From Arthrobacter sp. QXT-31 (GTDB taxonomy: Bacteria > Actinomycetota > Actinomycetes > Actinomycetales > Micrococcaceae), in contig NZ_CP019304.1 in the NCBI RefSeq assembly GCF_001969265.1, positions 3,968,001 through 4,032,000 of the forward strand: a DNA stretch of 64,000 nt, given 5' to 3'. How positions within the stretch are numbered: position 1 is the stretch's first letter; the number at the start of each line of letters is the position of its first letter. A program made the translations under genes and the position numbers. A model generated the notes under the pieces. The model was not told the DNA's origin. It ran no database searches and saw only the letters and a list, made by a program, of their open reading frames with translations. Below are positions 41,932 to 51,488 of this stretch, one piece after another.

Positions 41932-43318
41932 GAGCGACACCAGCCAGACGGTTGCCCCGACCCGCCTCCAGCGGCAGGTCCTGGCCGTCGCGATCGTGGC
42001 GTCCTTCATGGCGATCCTCGACAGCTTCGTTGTCAGCCTGGCGCTGCCCGCCATCGGCCGGGAACTCGGCGGCGGCCTCCGCATCCAGCAGTGGGTGGTG
42101 GACGCCTACCTCCTGACACTCGGTGCGCTCATTCTGGCGGCCGGCTCGCTGTCCGATCACTTTGGGCGGGTGCGTGTGCTGCAGTGGGGGCTGGGCGGTT
42201 TTGCCCTCACCTCGCTCCTTTGCGGGGCAGCGTGGTCCGGGGAAGTGCTGGTGGTCAGCCGGGGACTGCAGGGCGTCGCGGGAGCACTCCTCGTTCCCAG
42301 TTCGCTGGCGCTGATCGTCAGCCACTTTGACAGCGGCGCCCAGGGGGCGGCCATCGGCAAATGGTCGGCGTGGACAAGCGCCGCCGCCATCGTGGCCCCG
42401 TTGATCGGCGGCTTGTCCGTGGACGTGCTGTCGTGGCGGGTCATTTTCTTCGTCAACGTCCTGCCTGCGGCTGCCATCTGGCCCGTGCTGGCAAGGCTAC
42501 GGAAGACCGACACCGTTCCCGCTGCCGCTGGCAGCATCGACATTGCCGGCGCGTTGCTGGCCGTCATCGCGCTTGGCGGGCCGGTCTACGCACTGATCGA
42601 GCAGGGCACTGCCGGCTGGGGCAGTCCGCAGGTCTGGCTGCCGCTGGCCGCCGGGCTCCTGGCCACTGTGTTTTTCCTCATCCATGAAGCCCGCACGGCC
42701 GCCCCGCTGCTGCCACTTGGCATGTTCACGGTCCGGAACTTCGGCTGGGGCAACGTCGCCACCGCCGCGATTTACGGCGGCTTTTCCCTCGGGTTCTTCG
42801 CGCTGGGCATCTATATTCAGCAGGTGGGCGGCATGAAAGCGACCACCGCCGGACTGGCGCTGCTGCCCTCCACGCTGATCCTGATGCTGCTGGCCTCGTT
42901 CTTTGGAAAACTCGCCGGCAAGTACGGGCCGCGCTGGTTCATGACGGCCGGGCCCGTGCTGTGCGCCGCCGGGTTCCTGCTGACACTGTCCGTTGGCGGC
43001 TCCCTGAACTACTGGACCCAGATCCTGCCCGGGCAGCTGGTCTTCGGCCTCGGCCTTTCCATGACGGTGGCACCATTGACGGCTGCCATCCTGGGCTCCG
43101 TGCCGGAAAAGCAGGCCGGCGTGGGCTCGGCCGTGAACAACGCGGTCTCGAGGATCGCGGGCCTGGTGTGTATCGCATTTGCGGGCTTCATCGTCGGCCC
43201 GGAGCTGACGACGCCGGGCCTGCACCGCGCGCTGCTGGCCACCGCCGCGCTGCTCTTGCTGGGGGCGGCCTGCTCCGCCGTCGGAATCCGCAACCCCGCG
43301 CCGGCTAGCCGCCGCTGA
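41930..43318 (+). CDS. MFS multidrug exporter, DHA2/QacA-like
   Basis: A 462-residue drug:proton antiporter. Motif LDSFVVSLALPAIGREL in helix 1, antiporter motif A as GSLSDHFGRVRV, and motif C in GLQGVAGALLVPSSLALIVS. About 14 hydrophobic helices. It is convergent with crcB and overlaps its end by 14 bases. Substrate cannot be told from sequence. Confidence 0.85.
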   Translation: MSDTSQTVAPTRLQRQVLAVAIVASFMAILDSFVVSLALPAIGRELGGGLRIQQWVVDAYLLTLGALILAAGSLSDHFGRVRVLQWGLGGFALTSLLCGAAWSGEVLVVSRGLQGVAGALLVPSSLALIVSHFDSGAQGAAIGKWSAWTSAAAIVAPLIGGLSVDVLSWRVIFFVNVLPAAAIWPVLARLRKTDTVPAAAGSIDIAGALLAVIALGGPVYALIEQGTAGWGSPQVWLPLAAGLLATVFFLIHEARTAAPLLPLGMFTVRNFGWGNVATAAIYGGFSLGFFALGIYIQQVGGMKATTAGLALLPSTLILMLLASFFGKLAGKYGPRWFMTAGPVLCAAGFLLTLSVGGSLNYWTQILPGQLVFGLGLSMTVAPLTAAILGSVPEKQAGVGSAVNNAVSRIAGLVCIAFAGFIVGPELTTPGLHRALLATAALLLLGAACSAVGIRNPAPASRR

Positions 43319-43670
43319 TCGCGATTCCCGCCCACGCCGCAGCCAGGCCCAGCAGCAGGTTGGCCAGGACATTAACGACGGCGGCAAGGTAGCGCCGCTC
43401 ACTGGCCAGCCGGACTGTTGCCGTGGTCCAGGAACTGAAGGTGGTCAACCCGCCGGCGAACCCGGTGGCAAGGGCGGAACGCCATTCGGGGCCGAACGAC
43501 GCGGTAAGCCCCATGGACAGCCCGATCACAAACGAGCCGGCCACGTTCACCAGCAGGGTGGCCCAGGGCCAGTGCCGCCGCGGCGAGGGGTAGCCGGCCA
43601 GCCAGCCGTCCACGGCAAACCTGAGCAGGGCCCCGGCGATGCCGAAAAGACCCACGAGGAGCGCCGTCAC
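43305..43670 (-). CDS. crcB: Fluc fluoride channel subunit
   Basis: A 121-residue four-helix CrcB/Fluc protein. Conserved: ALLRFAVDGWLAG, WATLLVNVAGSFVIG and TGFAGGLTTFSSW with the fluoride-path Phe and the TTFS motif. It expels fluoride as an antiparallel dimer. Starts within the stop of the paralogue upstream (4-base overlap), so the two may form a heterodimeric channel as known for split Fluc pairs. Confidence 0.92.
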   Translation of the reverse strand: MTALLVGLFGIAGALLRFAVDGWLAGYPSPRRHWPWATLLVNVAGSFVIGLSMGLTASFGPEWRSALATGFAGGLTTFSSWTTATVRLASERRYLAAVVNVLANLLLGLAAAWAGIAISGG

Positions 43671-44122
43671 GGATTAGCCTCACGGGCAGCACCGATTGCC
43701 TTGCCGGTCCGCCAGCCGGCGGCCGCCGCCGCCAGCCCCAGCAGCACGGACAGCCCCAGGTAGAGCAACCCCAGGCCGGGCAAGCCGGCGCGGGTCAGCT
43801 GGTCCGCGGAAAAGACGACTGCGGAGAAGGTGGTGAAAGAGCCGAGCACACCGGGCCCGACGGCGGCGCGGAGCCAGAACGCGGTGCGGGGACGCGCGAT
43901 CCAGATCGTGGTGAGGGCCGCCAGCACGAAGCTGCCGAGGATATTGATGCCCAGTGTGGCCCAGGGCAGGTCTCCCGGACGGTCGGGGAACAGCAGTCCC
44001 AGCGCGTACCGGAATTCCGTGCCAAGCAGGCCGCCGGCGGCCACGGCTGTCCACACCCGCCAGCCATAACCGGAGCCGGTCGCGGCGGCGGTGCCGGTAC
44101 GGCCTGCCAGGGGAACCCGCAC
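43667..44122 (-). CDS. crcB: Fluc fluoride channel subunit, second copy
   Basis: A 151-residue CrcB with a 20-residue N-terminal extension: GLLGTEFRYALGLLF, WATLGINILGSFVLA, VGPGVLGSFTTFSAVVF. It begins 7 bases after the DtxR-family gene, so the three genes are probably one transcript. No fluoride (crcB) riboswitch is seen upstream of this operon. Confidence 0.9.
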   Translation of the reverse strand: MRVPLAGRTGTAAATGSGYGWRVWTAVAAGGLLGTEFRYALGLLFPDRPGDLPWATLGINILGSFVLAALTTIWIARPRTAFWLRAAVGPGVLGSFTTFSAVVFSADQLTRAGLPGLGLLYLGLSVLLGLAAAAAGWRTGKAIGAAREANP

Positions 44123-44128
44123 CTGAGC

Positions 44129-44839
44129 TTACAGGCCGGCCATGCGGCAGCCGGGGTGTGCGGAGTCGCTGTGGATCCAGAGCGCGGAGGCCACTTCGTC
44201 GGCGAGGTCAACGTCCCGGCTGGTTCCGGGGGACCCGATTCGCACGACGAGCGCGCCGCCAAAGGGCCTGCGGCCCCGCACTTCGACGTCGGCGTCGAGG
44301 CTGATCTGTTCCGCGGCGAGGTAGCGCAGCAGATCCGGGTTCTCGTCACTGATCCGGGTGATCCTGCCGGTGTGGCCGTCATCGAGCTCGATCATCCGGT
44401 GGGCGGAGGGCATCCTGACAGTTCCGTCAGCCGAGGGGATGGGGTCGCCGTGCGGGTCCCTGGACGGATTGCCGAGCCGGGCGGCCAGCCGCTCAATGAA
44501 CGTGTCCGAGACCGCATGCTCCAGCTGCTCAGCCTCGTCATGGACTTCATCCCAGCTGTAGCCGAGGTCCTTGACCAGGTATGTCTCAATCAGCCGGTGC
44601 CGGCGGACCATGGAGAGGGCCAGCCGGACACCCTGGGGTGTGAGCGTGATGGCACTGTAGGGCTTGTGGAGGACCATGCCCTGGTCCTTGAGCTTGCGCA
44701 CCATCTCGGAGACCGAGGAGTTGGCCACACCGAGGCGCTGTGCAAGCTGGGTGGAGGTGATGGGCTTGTCCTGCCATTCCGTGAAGGAATAGATGACCTT
44801 AACGTAGTCCTCGATCGAGGAGGAGGGCGTACTGGTCTT
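44129..44839 (-). CDS. DtxR/IdeR-family metalloregulator
   Basis: A 236-residue iron- or manganese-dependent repressor. N-terminal winged helix (SIEDYVKVIYSFTEWQ, LAQRLGVANSSVSEMVRKLK), dimerisation domain with metal ligands (RRHRLIETYLVKDLGYSWDE, HDEAEQLEHAVSD), and a C-terminal SH3-like FeoA domain. Start chosen at GTG 44839 (VKTSTPSSSIEDY); an upstream frame reaches 44938. It heads the crcB pair. Confidence 0.85.
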   Translation of the reverse strand, partial: KTSTPSSSIEDYVKVIYSFTEWQDKPITSTQLAQRLGVANSSVSEMVRKLKDQGMVLHKPYSAITLTPQGVRLALSMVRRHRLIETYLVKDLGYSWDEVHDEAEQLEHAVSDTFIERLAARLGNPSRDPHGDPIPSADGTVRMPSAHRMIELDDGHTGRITRISDENPDLLRYLAAEQISLDADVEVRGRRPFGGALVVRIGSPGTSRDVDLADEVASALWIHSDSAHPGCRMAGL

Positions 44840-44852
44840 CACAGCTTCAAGC

Positions 44853-45632
44853 CTACCTGCTGCCACCACGGCGTTCCGCCCTGACCGCCCGCCAGATCTG
44901 GGTGAGGTAGGGGAGCTGCAGCAGCTCGCCGTCGGCATGGCCGAGGTGCTCGTGCAGGTACCAGGTCAGGTTTCCGGTCACCTTCGCGCGGGTGGCGTCG
45001 TTGGCCGCGAGGTAGTAGCTGCGGGACTTGGCCAGTTCGAGGATGTCGTCCGGGGTGACGGGATCCTCCCACCTGGTCAGGTGGCTTTCCAGGGAGGTGA
45101 ATTCCGGGCCGATCCTGGGCCTGAAGTCCGGTTTGTGGACGTCCCCGGCGTGCATGATGCGCGACAGCCGGTGCACCCAGGGGACTGACGTGTCCAGCTG
45201 GTTCCAGATCAGGCCCACTACTCCGTGGGGCCTGAGGATGCGGGAAATCTCCGTGCTGGCCCGCAGCGGATCGCACCAGTGCCATGCCTGGGCAACGCTG
45301 ACGACGTCGAACGCCGCCGAGGGCAGCCCGGTTTCCTCAGCGGTCCCCACCACGGCATGGACCGCGGGGCAGTCACGGCCCAGCTGCTCCAGCATGTCCC
45401 GGGAAGGGTCCACGGCGCTGACCTCGAGCCCGCGGTCCACCAGCAGCGCGGTGAATTTGCCCGTGCCTGCGCCGAGGTCAGCGGCGCTACGGGCCCCGGC
45501 CGGAATAAGCCAGTCGGCGGAGTCCTCCGGGTAGCCCGGACGGACGCGGTGGTAGTGCTCGCCGCCGTCCTGGAAGCTCTGTCCAAGCTCCTGCCGCCGG
45601 CCGTGATGAAGTTTGGGACCGCCCCGTGCCAC
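44853..45632 (-). CDS. Class I SAM-dependent methyltransferase
   Basis: A 259-residue methyltransferase with SAM-binding motif I ADLGAGTGKFTALLV, acidic loop VSAVDPSRDML and AFDVVSVAQAWHWCDP. C-terminal region helical. Substrate unknown; the WHW after motif IV occurs in the trans-aconitate/UbiE-like group. It lies 13 bases upstream of the DtxR gene, same strand. Confidence 0.8.
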   Translation of the reverse strand: MARGGPKLHHGRRQELGQSFQDGGEHYHRVRPGYPEDSADWLIPAGARSAADLGAGTGKFTALLVDRGLEVSAVDPSRDMLEQLGRDCPAVHAVVGTAEETGLPSAAFDVVSVAQAWHWCDPLRASTEISRILRPHGVVGLIWNQLDTSVPWVHRLSRIMHAGDVHKPDFRPRIGPEFTSLESHLTRWEDPVTPDDILELAKSRSYYLAANDATRAKVTGNLTWYLHEHLGHADGELLQLPYLTQIWRAVRAERRGGSR

Positions 45633-45699
45633 GCACAGTCTCCTTATACCGACGTCGAAAATTACCTTTCGAATTTACCGTACGGGGAGCGGGAGGTGC

Positions 45700-45750
45700 T
45701 TAGTCCTGGGTGCGGGTTAGTCCTGGGTGCCGATCAGTCCTGGACACACG
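45700..45750. repeat. 17-bp tandem repeat over a stop codon
   Basis: Three units of (TTAG/TCAG)TCCTGGGTGC.. start at 45700, 45717 and 45734; the last contains the stop codon (TGA on the minus strand) of the aminotransferase gene. Confidence 0.7.
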
Positions 45751-47140
45751 GTGCGGCGCCGGCGGTGCCGGGCGTGTTGGGTGCCCACTCGGGGTAGGTG
45801 CGGGTGTCGTTCGCCGGAACCCAGCGCCCGGCGTCCACCACGTAGTCCCAGCCGAGGCCCGAGCGGCGGAGCTCCTCGATGCCGGCGAGCAGCCGCTGTG
45901 CGTCCTCGAGCCGTGAACCCACGCCGAAGCTGGCGCGCAGGGACCCGGACGGCAGGCCGAGGCGCTTCAGCAGCGGGTGGGCGCAGAAGCGTCCGTCGCG
46001 CAGGCCCACGCCGTGTTCGGCCGACAGGTAGGCGGCGACCAGGCCGGCGTCGTAACCCTCTACCGAGAAGTTCACCACGCCGATGGCGTCGTCCGGGTCG
46101 CTGTCCGCGAAAATCTGGTGGACGGTGACGCCGTCGATCTGGCGCAGTCCCTCGACCAGGAAGGACCGGATGCCGGCTTCATGGGCGTGCCATTCCTGCG
46201 GATCAAGGGCGGCGATGACCTGGGTTGCCCGGGCCAGGGTGGCAGCGCCGAGGACGTTTGGTGAGCCGCCCTCGTGGCGGGCGGGGCCGGTGGCCCAGCT
46301 GACGCCGTCGAGCCGGGCCTCGCTCACGGCGCCGCCGCCGGCGAGGTGGGGGGTGCCGGCGTCGAGCCAGTCGGGACGGCCGATGAGGACGCCGGCCCCG
46401 AAGGGGGCGTAGAGCTTGTGGCCCGAGAAAGCGAGGTAGTCGACGTCGTCCGCGGCGATGTTGACGCGGCGGTGCGGCGCGAGCTGGGCTGCGTCCACCA
46501 CGATGCGGGCGCCGTATTCATGGGCCAGCGCGGCGAGGCGGCGGATCGGGAGGATTTCGCCCGTGACGTTGGAGGCGCCGGTCACGGCGAGGAGGCTGAT
46601 GTCGCCGTGCTCCAGTTCGGCACGCAGGCTGGCGATGGTGGCTTCAAGCGTTTCGGAGGCCACCACGCTGCGGTGCGGCACGCCCTGCCACGGCAGCAGG
46701 TTGGCGTGGTGCTCGATGTCCAGGTACAGCACCTCGCCCGTGTGGTGGTGGTCCTCCACGGGCAGGCAGCCGGCCAGCAGGTTGAGGGAGTCGGTGGTGT
46801 TCCGGGTGAAGATGACAGCGTCATCGGCGCGGCCCCCCACAAACTCGCGCACGATGTTCCGCGAGTTCTCGTACACGGAGGTGCTGATCTGCGAGGCGTA
46901 GCCGGCGCCGCGGTGCACGCTCGCGTAGAACGGCAGGATCTCGTTGAGGTACGCGGAGACGACCGACAGCGCAGGGGCGGAGGCGCCATAGTCGAGGTTT
47001 GCGTAGCGGACGTGGCCGCCCTGGATCAGCGGGGCCTGGATCTCGGCGCCGGTGACGGCGGCCAGGGGGCGGCGGGCGGCGGCGAACCGGCCGTCCAGCG
47101 CGAGGGCGTCGGGGGTGGAAGCAATGATGGCAGTCGTCAT
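45734..47140 (-). CDS. Class-V aminotransferase / cysteine desulfurase-like
   Basis: A 468-residue PLP enzyme. The PLP lysine is in LAFSGHKLYAPFG; the cofactor-stacking His in DIEHHANLLPW; the Asp in RIVVDAAQLAPH. It fits the NifS/Csd group that removes sulfur or selenium from cysteine or selenocysteine, or a related lyase. A SAM-IV riboswitch in its leader shows it belongs to methionine/cysteine metabolism. ATG 47140 with GAGG four bases upstream. Ends at a tandem repeat. Confidence 0.8.
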   Translation of the reverse strand: MTTAIIASTPDALALDGRFAAARRPLAAVTGAEIQAPLIQGGHVRYANLDYGASAPALSVVSAYLNEILPFYASVHRGAGYASQISTSVYENSRNIVREFVGGRADDAVIFTRNTTDSLNLLAGCLPVEDHHHTGEVLYLDIEHHANLLPWQGVPHRSVVASETLEATIASLRAELEHGDISLLAVTGASNVTGEILPIRRLAALAHEYGARIVVDAAQLAPHRRVNIAADDVDYLAFSGHKLYAPFGAGVLIGRPDWLDAGTPHLAGGGAVSEARLDGVSWATGPARHEGGSPNVLGAATLARATQVIAALDPQEWHAHEAGIRSFLVEGLRQIDGVTVHQIFADSDPDDAIGVVNFSVEGYDAGLVAAYLSAEHGVGLRDGRFCAHPLLKRLGLPSGSLRASFGVGSRLEDAQRLLAGIEELRRSGLGWDYVVDAGRWVPANDTRTYPEWAPNTPGTAGAAPCVQD

Positions 47141-47158
47141 GGGACCTCACTGGGATAA

Positions 47159-47180
47159 GGACCCCGTGTGACGGGGATCC
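47159..47180 (-). promoter_or_regulatory. Leader hairpin between riboswitch and gene
   Basis: Stem GGA-CCCCGT / ACGGGG-TCC with a GTG loop, between the SAM aptamer and the ribosome-binding site. A likely part of the expression platform. Confidence 0.45.
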
Positions 47181-47210
47181 GCGCTTGCCGGGTCCGTTCC
47201 GGATCGGCCT

Positions 47211-47289
47211 GGTCGTCACCCGGGGCACCCCACCGCGAATGGAGGGTTGCCGGCCAGCTAACCGGGGTTTAGCGCTGGCACTCGTGACC
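47211..47289 (-). ncRNA. SAM-IV riboswitch aptamer
   Basis: Minus strand: GGTCACGAGTGCCAGCG, then CCCCGGTTAGCTGGCCGG, CAACCCTCC, GCGGTGGGGTGCCCCGGG and closing GTGACGACC. The order and loops match the actinobacterial SAM-IV consensus as I recall it, including the AGTGCCAGCG core and the GGTGGGGTGCC pseudoknot segment. The outer stem pairs GGTC with GACC. It lies 71 bases upstream of the aminotransferase start, so high SAM should turn the gene off. Confidence 0.85.
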
Positions 47290-47388
47290 TGTTACGAGAT
47301 TAGGACATCGGCAGAGCCGATGAAAAAGCCGGTTGGAATGTTAAGCGGATTATTACGCGAACCGGATATCGGGCCTTCTGCCGAAGAA
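47290..47388 (-). promoter_or_regulatory. Promoter region of the SAM-regulated gene
   Basis: About 100 bases between the riboswitch and the hisN terminator. A small hairpin CATCGGC/GCCGATG is at about 47307-47323. A TAATAAT on the minus strand near 47350 could be a -10; no -35 is convincing. Confidence 0.3.
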
Positions 47389-47428
47389 ACGACGGCGGCC
47401 GCCCCCAAAAGCGGGCGGCCGCCGTCGT
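47389..47428 (-). terminator. Strong terminator after hisN
   Basis: Perfect 16-bp stem (47389-47404 and 47413-47428) with an 8-base loop, followed on the minus strand by TTTCTTC. It is 33 bases past the hisN stop. Confidence 0.85.
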
Positions 47429-47461
47429 AATGTTCAGCGCCAGGGCGGTGGCCGGAGAAAC

Positions 47462-48274
47462 CTAGAGCAGGTCGTCCAGCTGCGGGTTCAGCCGCTTCAG
47501 GACTTCCGAGTGCAGGATCGAGTTGGTCGCCAGGGCGTTGCCGCCGAACGGGCCGTCCGTGCCCTCGAGGGAGGTGAAACGGCCGCCGGCCTCCGTCACG
47601 ATCGGCACCAGCGCCGCCATGTCGTACAGGTTCAGTTCCGGTTCGCAGGCGATGTCCACGGCCCCTTCGGCCACCATGCAGTAGGACCAGAAGTCGCCGA
47701 AGGCGCGGGTGCGCCACACATCCTCGGTCAGCTGGAGGAACTCTTCAAGGTTGCCGCGGTCTTTCCAGCCGCCGAGGCTGGAGTAGGAAAGCGAGGCGTC
47801 GGACAGGCTGGACACGTTGGACACCTTGAGCCGGGTGGCGGCCGCGAGGGATCGGCCCGAGTAGGCGCCGGCGCCTTTGGCCGCCCACCAGCGCTTGCCG
47901 AGCGCCGGGGCGCTGACAACGCCCACCACAGGTTCTCCCTCGTCGACGAGGGCAATCAGCGTGGCCCAGACCGGCACCCCGCGGACAAAGTTCTTGGTGC
48001 CGTCGATGGGGTCGATGATCCAGCGGCGGGAACCGTGGCCGGAACTTCCGAACTCCTCACCGAGGACGGCGTCACGGGGACGGGAGCGTGACAGTTGGCC
48101 GCGGATTGACTCCTCGGCGGCCTTGTCCGCATCGGTGACCGGCGTCAGATCTGGCTTCGTCTCGATCTGAAGGTCCAATGCCTTGAACCGGCTCATGGTC
48201 TGGTCGTCCACGGAATCGGCCAGCACATGGGCAAGACGCAGGTCATCGTTGTACGTTGAAGCGGGTTGGGTCAT
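47462..48274 (-). CDS. hisN: Histidinol-phosphatase, inositol monophosphatase family
   Basis: A 270-residue Mg-dependent phosphatase. Metal motif [20 protein letters not shown] with GEEFG upstream and [17 protein letters not shown] downstream. The [13 protein letters not shown] segment is typical of actinobacterial HisN, which completes histidine synthesis. Last gene of the aroA-rsgA-hisN set on the minus strand, with 65 bases between rsgA and hisN. Confidence 0.88.
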   Translation of the reverse strand: MTQPASTYNDDLRLAHVLADSVDDQTMSRFKALDLQIETKPDLTPVTDADKAAEESIRGQLSRSRPRDAVLGEEFGSSGHGSRRWIIDPIDGTKNFVRGVPVWATLIALVDEGEPVVGVVSAPALGKRWWAAKGAGAYSGRSLAAATRLKVSNVSSLSDASLSYSSLGGWKDRGNLEEFLQLTEDVWRTRAFGDFWSYCMVAEGAVDIACEPELNLYDMAALVPIVTEAGGRFTSLEGTDGPFGGNALATNSILHSEVLKRLNPQLDDLL

Positions 48275-48339
48275 GGTTCCAAACTACCCTCAAAGGCCCG
48301 GCGCGGCGGGGAGGTAGCGGCCGGACAGCGCCGGGGCCG

Positions 48340-49455
48340 CTAGCCGACGCTGCCGAGTTCCTTGGTTTCCTGGGCCTCAGCGCGCGGGTCGGTGCCCAGC
48401 AGGCGGCGCAGGGACGCCAGCCGTGCTGCTCCCGAGGGGCCGGCGTGGCCGGCTTCCACCCACGCGTCCACGCCGCAGTTAACGGCGGTGGCGTCGTGTT
48501 TGCACCCGCGTTCGCAGGCCTCCGTGCCGGGCTCAAGGTCGGGGAAGGAATGCAGGATTCGGTCCGGATCGACGTGCGCCAGTCCGAAGGAGCGGATGCC
48601 CGGCGTGTCGATGATCCAGCTGCCCGCCGGGGCGTCGGCGAGCTTGAGGGCAAGGGCCGACGACGACGTGTGCCGTCCGCGGCCCGTCACCGCGTTCACG
48701 CCGCCGGTGGCCCGTTCGGCGCCCGTCAGCGCGTTGACCATGGTGGATTTTCCGACGCCGGAATGGCCCAGCATCACCGTCACCTTGCCGTCCAGATGGG
48801 CGCGGAGATCGGACACGGCGGCAACGTCGAGCCGGGCGGAGAGGCCGTCGTCGGACCGGGCGTCGATGCCGGACGCGTCGGCATCGGCAGTGCGGCTGAT
48901 GATCACCGGAAAGTCGAGGTGCCGGTAGTTGCTCAGCAGCTCGGTCGGATCCTTGACGTCCGCTTTGGTGACGAGCAGCAGCGGCTCGATCCCGGCGTCG
49001 TAGGCTGCCACCAGCGCCCGGTCGATGAAGCCGGTGCGGGGTTCCGGGTTGGCGGCGGCCACAACCACCACCAGCTGGTCGGCGTTGGCAACGACGGCGC
49101 GTTCCACGGGATCGGTGTCGTCGGCGCTGCGGCGCAGCAGTGTCTTGCGGTCCTGGATTTTCACCAGCCGGGCCAGGGTGTCCGGCGCGCCGGACACGTC
49201 GCCCACGAGGGAGACGAAGTCTCCGGCCACCACGGGGGAGCGGCGCAGCTCCCGGGCGCGGGCAGCAATGACCGTCCGCTCGTGTCCCGAGTCCTCGCCG
49301 ACGACGGCGGTGTAGCGGCCCCGGTCCACGGTGATGATCCGGCCGGTGACGGCATCCTCATGGCTTGGGCGGTCCTTCGTCCGGGGCCGGGAACCCTTTT
49401 TGTTCGGCCGGATCCGGACGTCGGATTCGTCCCAGGAATCAGTGCTGCGTGCCAC
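48340..49455 (-). CDS. rsgA: Ribosome small-subunit GTPase RsgA
   Basis: A 371-residue circularly permuted GTPase that checks 30S maturation. OB domain at the N-terminus ([24 protein letters not shown]), G4 motif LLLVTKADV before G1 [16 protein letters not shown] and G3 [11 protein letters not shown], then the zinc knuckle [14 protein letters not shown]. Start GTG 49455 overlaps the aroA end by 17 bases, pointing to translational coupling. Confidence 0.93.
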   Translation of the reverse strand: MARSTDSWDESDVRIRPNKKGSRPRTKDRPSHEDAVTGRIITVDRGRYTAVVGEDSGHERTVIAARARELRRSPVVAGDFVSLVGDVSGAPDTLARLVKIQDRKTLLRRSADDTDPVERAVVANADQLVVVVAAANPEPRTGFIDRALVAAYDAGIEPLLLVTKADVKDPTELLSNYRHLDFPVIISRTADADASGIDARSDDGLSARLDVAAVSDLRAHLDGKVTVMLGHSGVGKSTMVNALTGAERATGGVNAVTGRGRHTSSSALALKLADAPAGSWIIDTPGIRSFGLAHVDPDRILHSFPDLEPGTEACERGCKHDATAVNCGVDAWVEAGHAGPSGAARLASLRRLLGTDPRAEAQETKELGSVG

Positions 49456-50845
49456 CGGTGGTCCCCGCGGTATTGGTAACAGCACTGTTGGTCACACCGC
49501 TGCCCCGCTGGCCGAGCATGTCCGCCCACAGCTTGGGGAAATCGGGCATGGTCTTGGACGTCGTGGCAATGTCCTCCACCTCCACGCCCCTGACCGCCAG
49601 CCCGAGGATGGCTCCGGCGGTGGCCATCCGGTGGTCCGCATAGCTGTGGACGACGCCGGCATGCAGTTCCGCAGGCCGGATGATGAGTCCGTCGGCGGTT
49701 TCCTCTGCATCGCCGCCGAGCCGGTTGATCTCGGTGACGAGCGCGGCGAGCCTGTCCGTTTCATGTCCGCGAAGGTGGGCGATGCCGCTCAGCCGTGACG
49801 GGCCGGATGCCAGGGCGCAGAGCGCGGCGACTGTGGGCGCCAGTTCGCTGGTTTCGGCGAAGTCCGCACCCTTGATCTCGCTGCCGCCGGTCACCGTCAG
49901 GGTACCGTCGGCCAGGGTGACCGTGGCCCCCATATCGGTCAGGATGCTGCGCCACATGTCGCCGACCTGCGTGGTGTGCTCGGGCCAGTCCGGAATCCGG
50001 ACAGTACCGCCGGTGGCCAGCGCGGCGGCCAGGAACGGGCCGGCGTTGGACAAGTCCTGCTCGATGCGCTGGTCGAACGCGCGGATCGGGCCGGGGCTGA
50101 CAACCCAGTGGTTGGGCGTGGAGTCATCCACCGCCACGCCCGCGCCGCGCAGCACGGCGATGGTCATGTTGATATGGTCCAAACTCGGGACCGTGCTGCC
50201 TGAATGTTCAAGGTGCAGGCCGTCGGCGAACCGTGCACCGACCAGCAGCAGGGCGGAGACGAACTGCGAGGACGCACTGGCGTCGATGACGAGGTGCCCG
50301 CCGCGGACCTGGCCGGAGCCCTCGACACGGAAAGGCAGCGAGGCGGGCGTGCCGCCGTCGTCGCCCGTTACGGCTACTCCGAGCGCTGACAGCGCGTCTA
50401 TGATGGTGCCCATCGGCCGTTCCCGGGCGTGGGGATCGCCGTCGAAAAGGGTGGCGCCAGAGCGCAGTGCCGCCAGAGGCGGTACGAACCGCATGACTGT
50501 CCCGGCCAGGCCGCAGTCGATGGCGACGTCCGCGCCGCCGGCGTTGGCCGGAATTGGCGTCACCTCGAGGTCCGGGCCAAAGGCGCCGTCGCCCGGGACT
50601 TCCCGGATGTCGGCGCCAAGCTGGCGCAGGGCGGCGATCATGAGCGCAGAGTCCCGGGAGTGCAGCGGTGCCCGGAGCCGGGACGGCCCGTCGGCCAGCG
50701 CGGCAAGCACCAGATACCTGTTGGTCAACGACTTGGAGCCCGGTACGCGGACTGTTGCGTCAACCGGCTGTTCCGCAAATGGCGCGGGCCAGTGCGGAGC
50801 AGCGCCGGAGTGTTCAGCGGACGCGCCCATGGGTGATGCTGCCAT
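49439..50845 (-). CDS. aroA: 3-phosphoshikimate 1-carboxyvinyltransferase (EPSP synthase)
   Basis: A 468-residue enzyme joining shikimate-3-phosphate and PEP in aromatic amino acid synthesis. Substrate motifs [46 protein letters not shown] and [14 protein letters not shown] are present. The Gly-Leu-Ala-Gly-Thr variant of the PEP loop is the form usual in actinobacteria. A 20-residue N-terminal and a Thr/Gly-rich C-terminal tail extend it. Confidence 0.95.
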   Translation of the reverse strand: MAASPMGASAEHSGAAPHWPAPFAEQPVDATVRVPGSKSLTNRYLVLAALADGPSRLRAPLHSRDSALMIAALRQLGADIREVPGDGAFGPDLEVTPIPANAGGADVAIDCGLAGTVMRFVPPLAALRSGATLFDGDPHARERPMGTIIDALSALGVAVTGDDGGTPASLPFRVEGSGQVRGGHLVIDASASSQFVSALLLVGARFADGLHLEHSGSTVPSLDHINMTIAVLRGAGVAVDDSTPNHWVVSPGPIRAFDQRIEQDLSNAGPFLAAALATGGTVRIPDWPEHTTQVGDMWRSILTDMGATVTLADGTLTVTGGSEIKGADFAETSELAPTVAALCALASGPSRLSGIAHLRGHETDRLAALVTEINRLGGDAEETADGLIIRPAELHAGVVHSYADHRMATAGAILGLAVRGVEVEDIATTSKTMPDFPKLWADMLGQRGSGVTNSAVTNTAGTTGGTQH

Positions 50846-50851
50846 TCCTGC

Positions 50852-51421
50852 TTATGCCCCTACCGCTTGGTCGACGGCCCTGCGGACTGCCTTGTCGGCC
50901 CGGCGGACAGCCTTGTCCGCGCTGTGCAGTTTCTTGCCGGTGGTCTTGCGGGCGTCGGCGGCGAGGTGGGTCGCTGCCTTCCGGGCGTCGGCGGCGAGGT
51001 GCTCTGCACGCCAGGCCAGGCTGGGCTTGCCCGCTGTGTCCACCGAGGCCAGCATCACGCCGCCGGTGAGGGTGATGTTCTTGAGCAGCTGGTTCCGGCG
51101 CGCTTCGCGGCCTTCCTTGCTGCTGATGTCGGCGCTGCGCCATTCAACGAAGGCGTTCAGTGCCGAGATGACGGCCAGTACCGAGGCTGCCAGCCGTGCC
51201 GACTTGCCGAGGGCGAAGAGGACGCCGGCGCCCACCTGCGTGCCGCCGATGATCCGGGCAAGGACCCTCTCGTCAGTCTGGAACGGCAGGGCTTCAGCGG
51301 CACGGCGCAGGAGGGGCGACAGTTGCTGCGCGGTGTCGTCCGCATTCCTGAGCTTGTCCGTGCCGGCGAGGATGAAACTTGAGGCCAGCATCGGCCGGGC
51401 AAAAAAGCGGACAAAGGACAT
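50852..51421 (-). CDS. DoxX-family membrane protein
   Basis: A 189-residue protein: four helices typical of DoxX ([60 protein letters not shown]) and an amphipathic C-terminal tail with repeated [18 protein letters not shown] units. In mycobacteria DoxX works with thiol redox proteins. Here it is divergent from sigH, a thiol-stress sigma factor, which fits. ATG 51421 with GGAGGAA upstream. Confidence 0.8.
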   Translation of the reverse strand: MSFVRFFARPMLASSFILAGTDKLRNADDTAQQLSPLLRRAAEALPFQTDERVLARIIGGTQVGAGVLFALGKSARLAASVLAVISALNAFVEWRSADISSKEGREARRNQLLKNITLTGGVMLASVDTAGKPSLAWRAEHLAADARKAATHLAADARKTTGKKLHSADKAVRRADKAVRRAVDQAVGA

Positions 51422-51488
51422 GAATTTCCTCCTGGATGGCCGAGCCGCGGTGGCCGCGGCGGAGTCGGTTCTAGTCTTGCACTTTTGC

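Noticed and set aside
44123..44128. Fluoride riboswitch before crcB
   Set aside because: Only 6 bases separate it from the regulator gene; no room for an aptamer.
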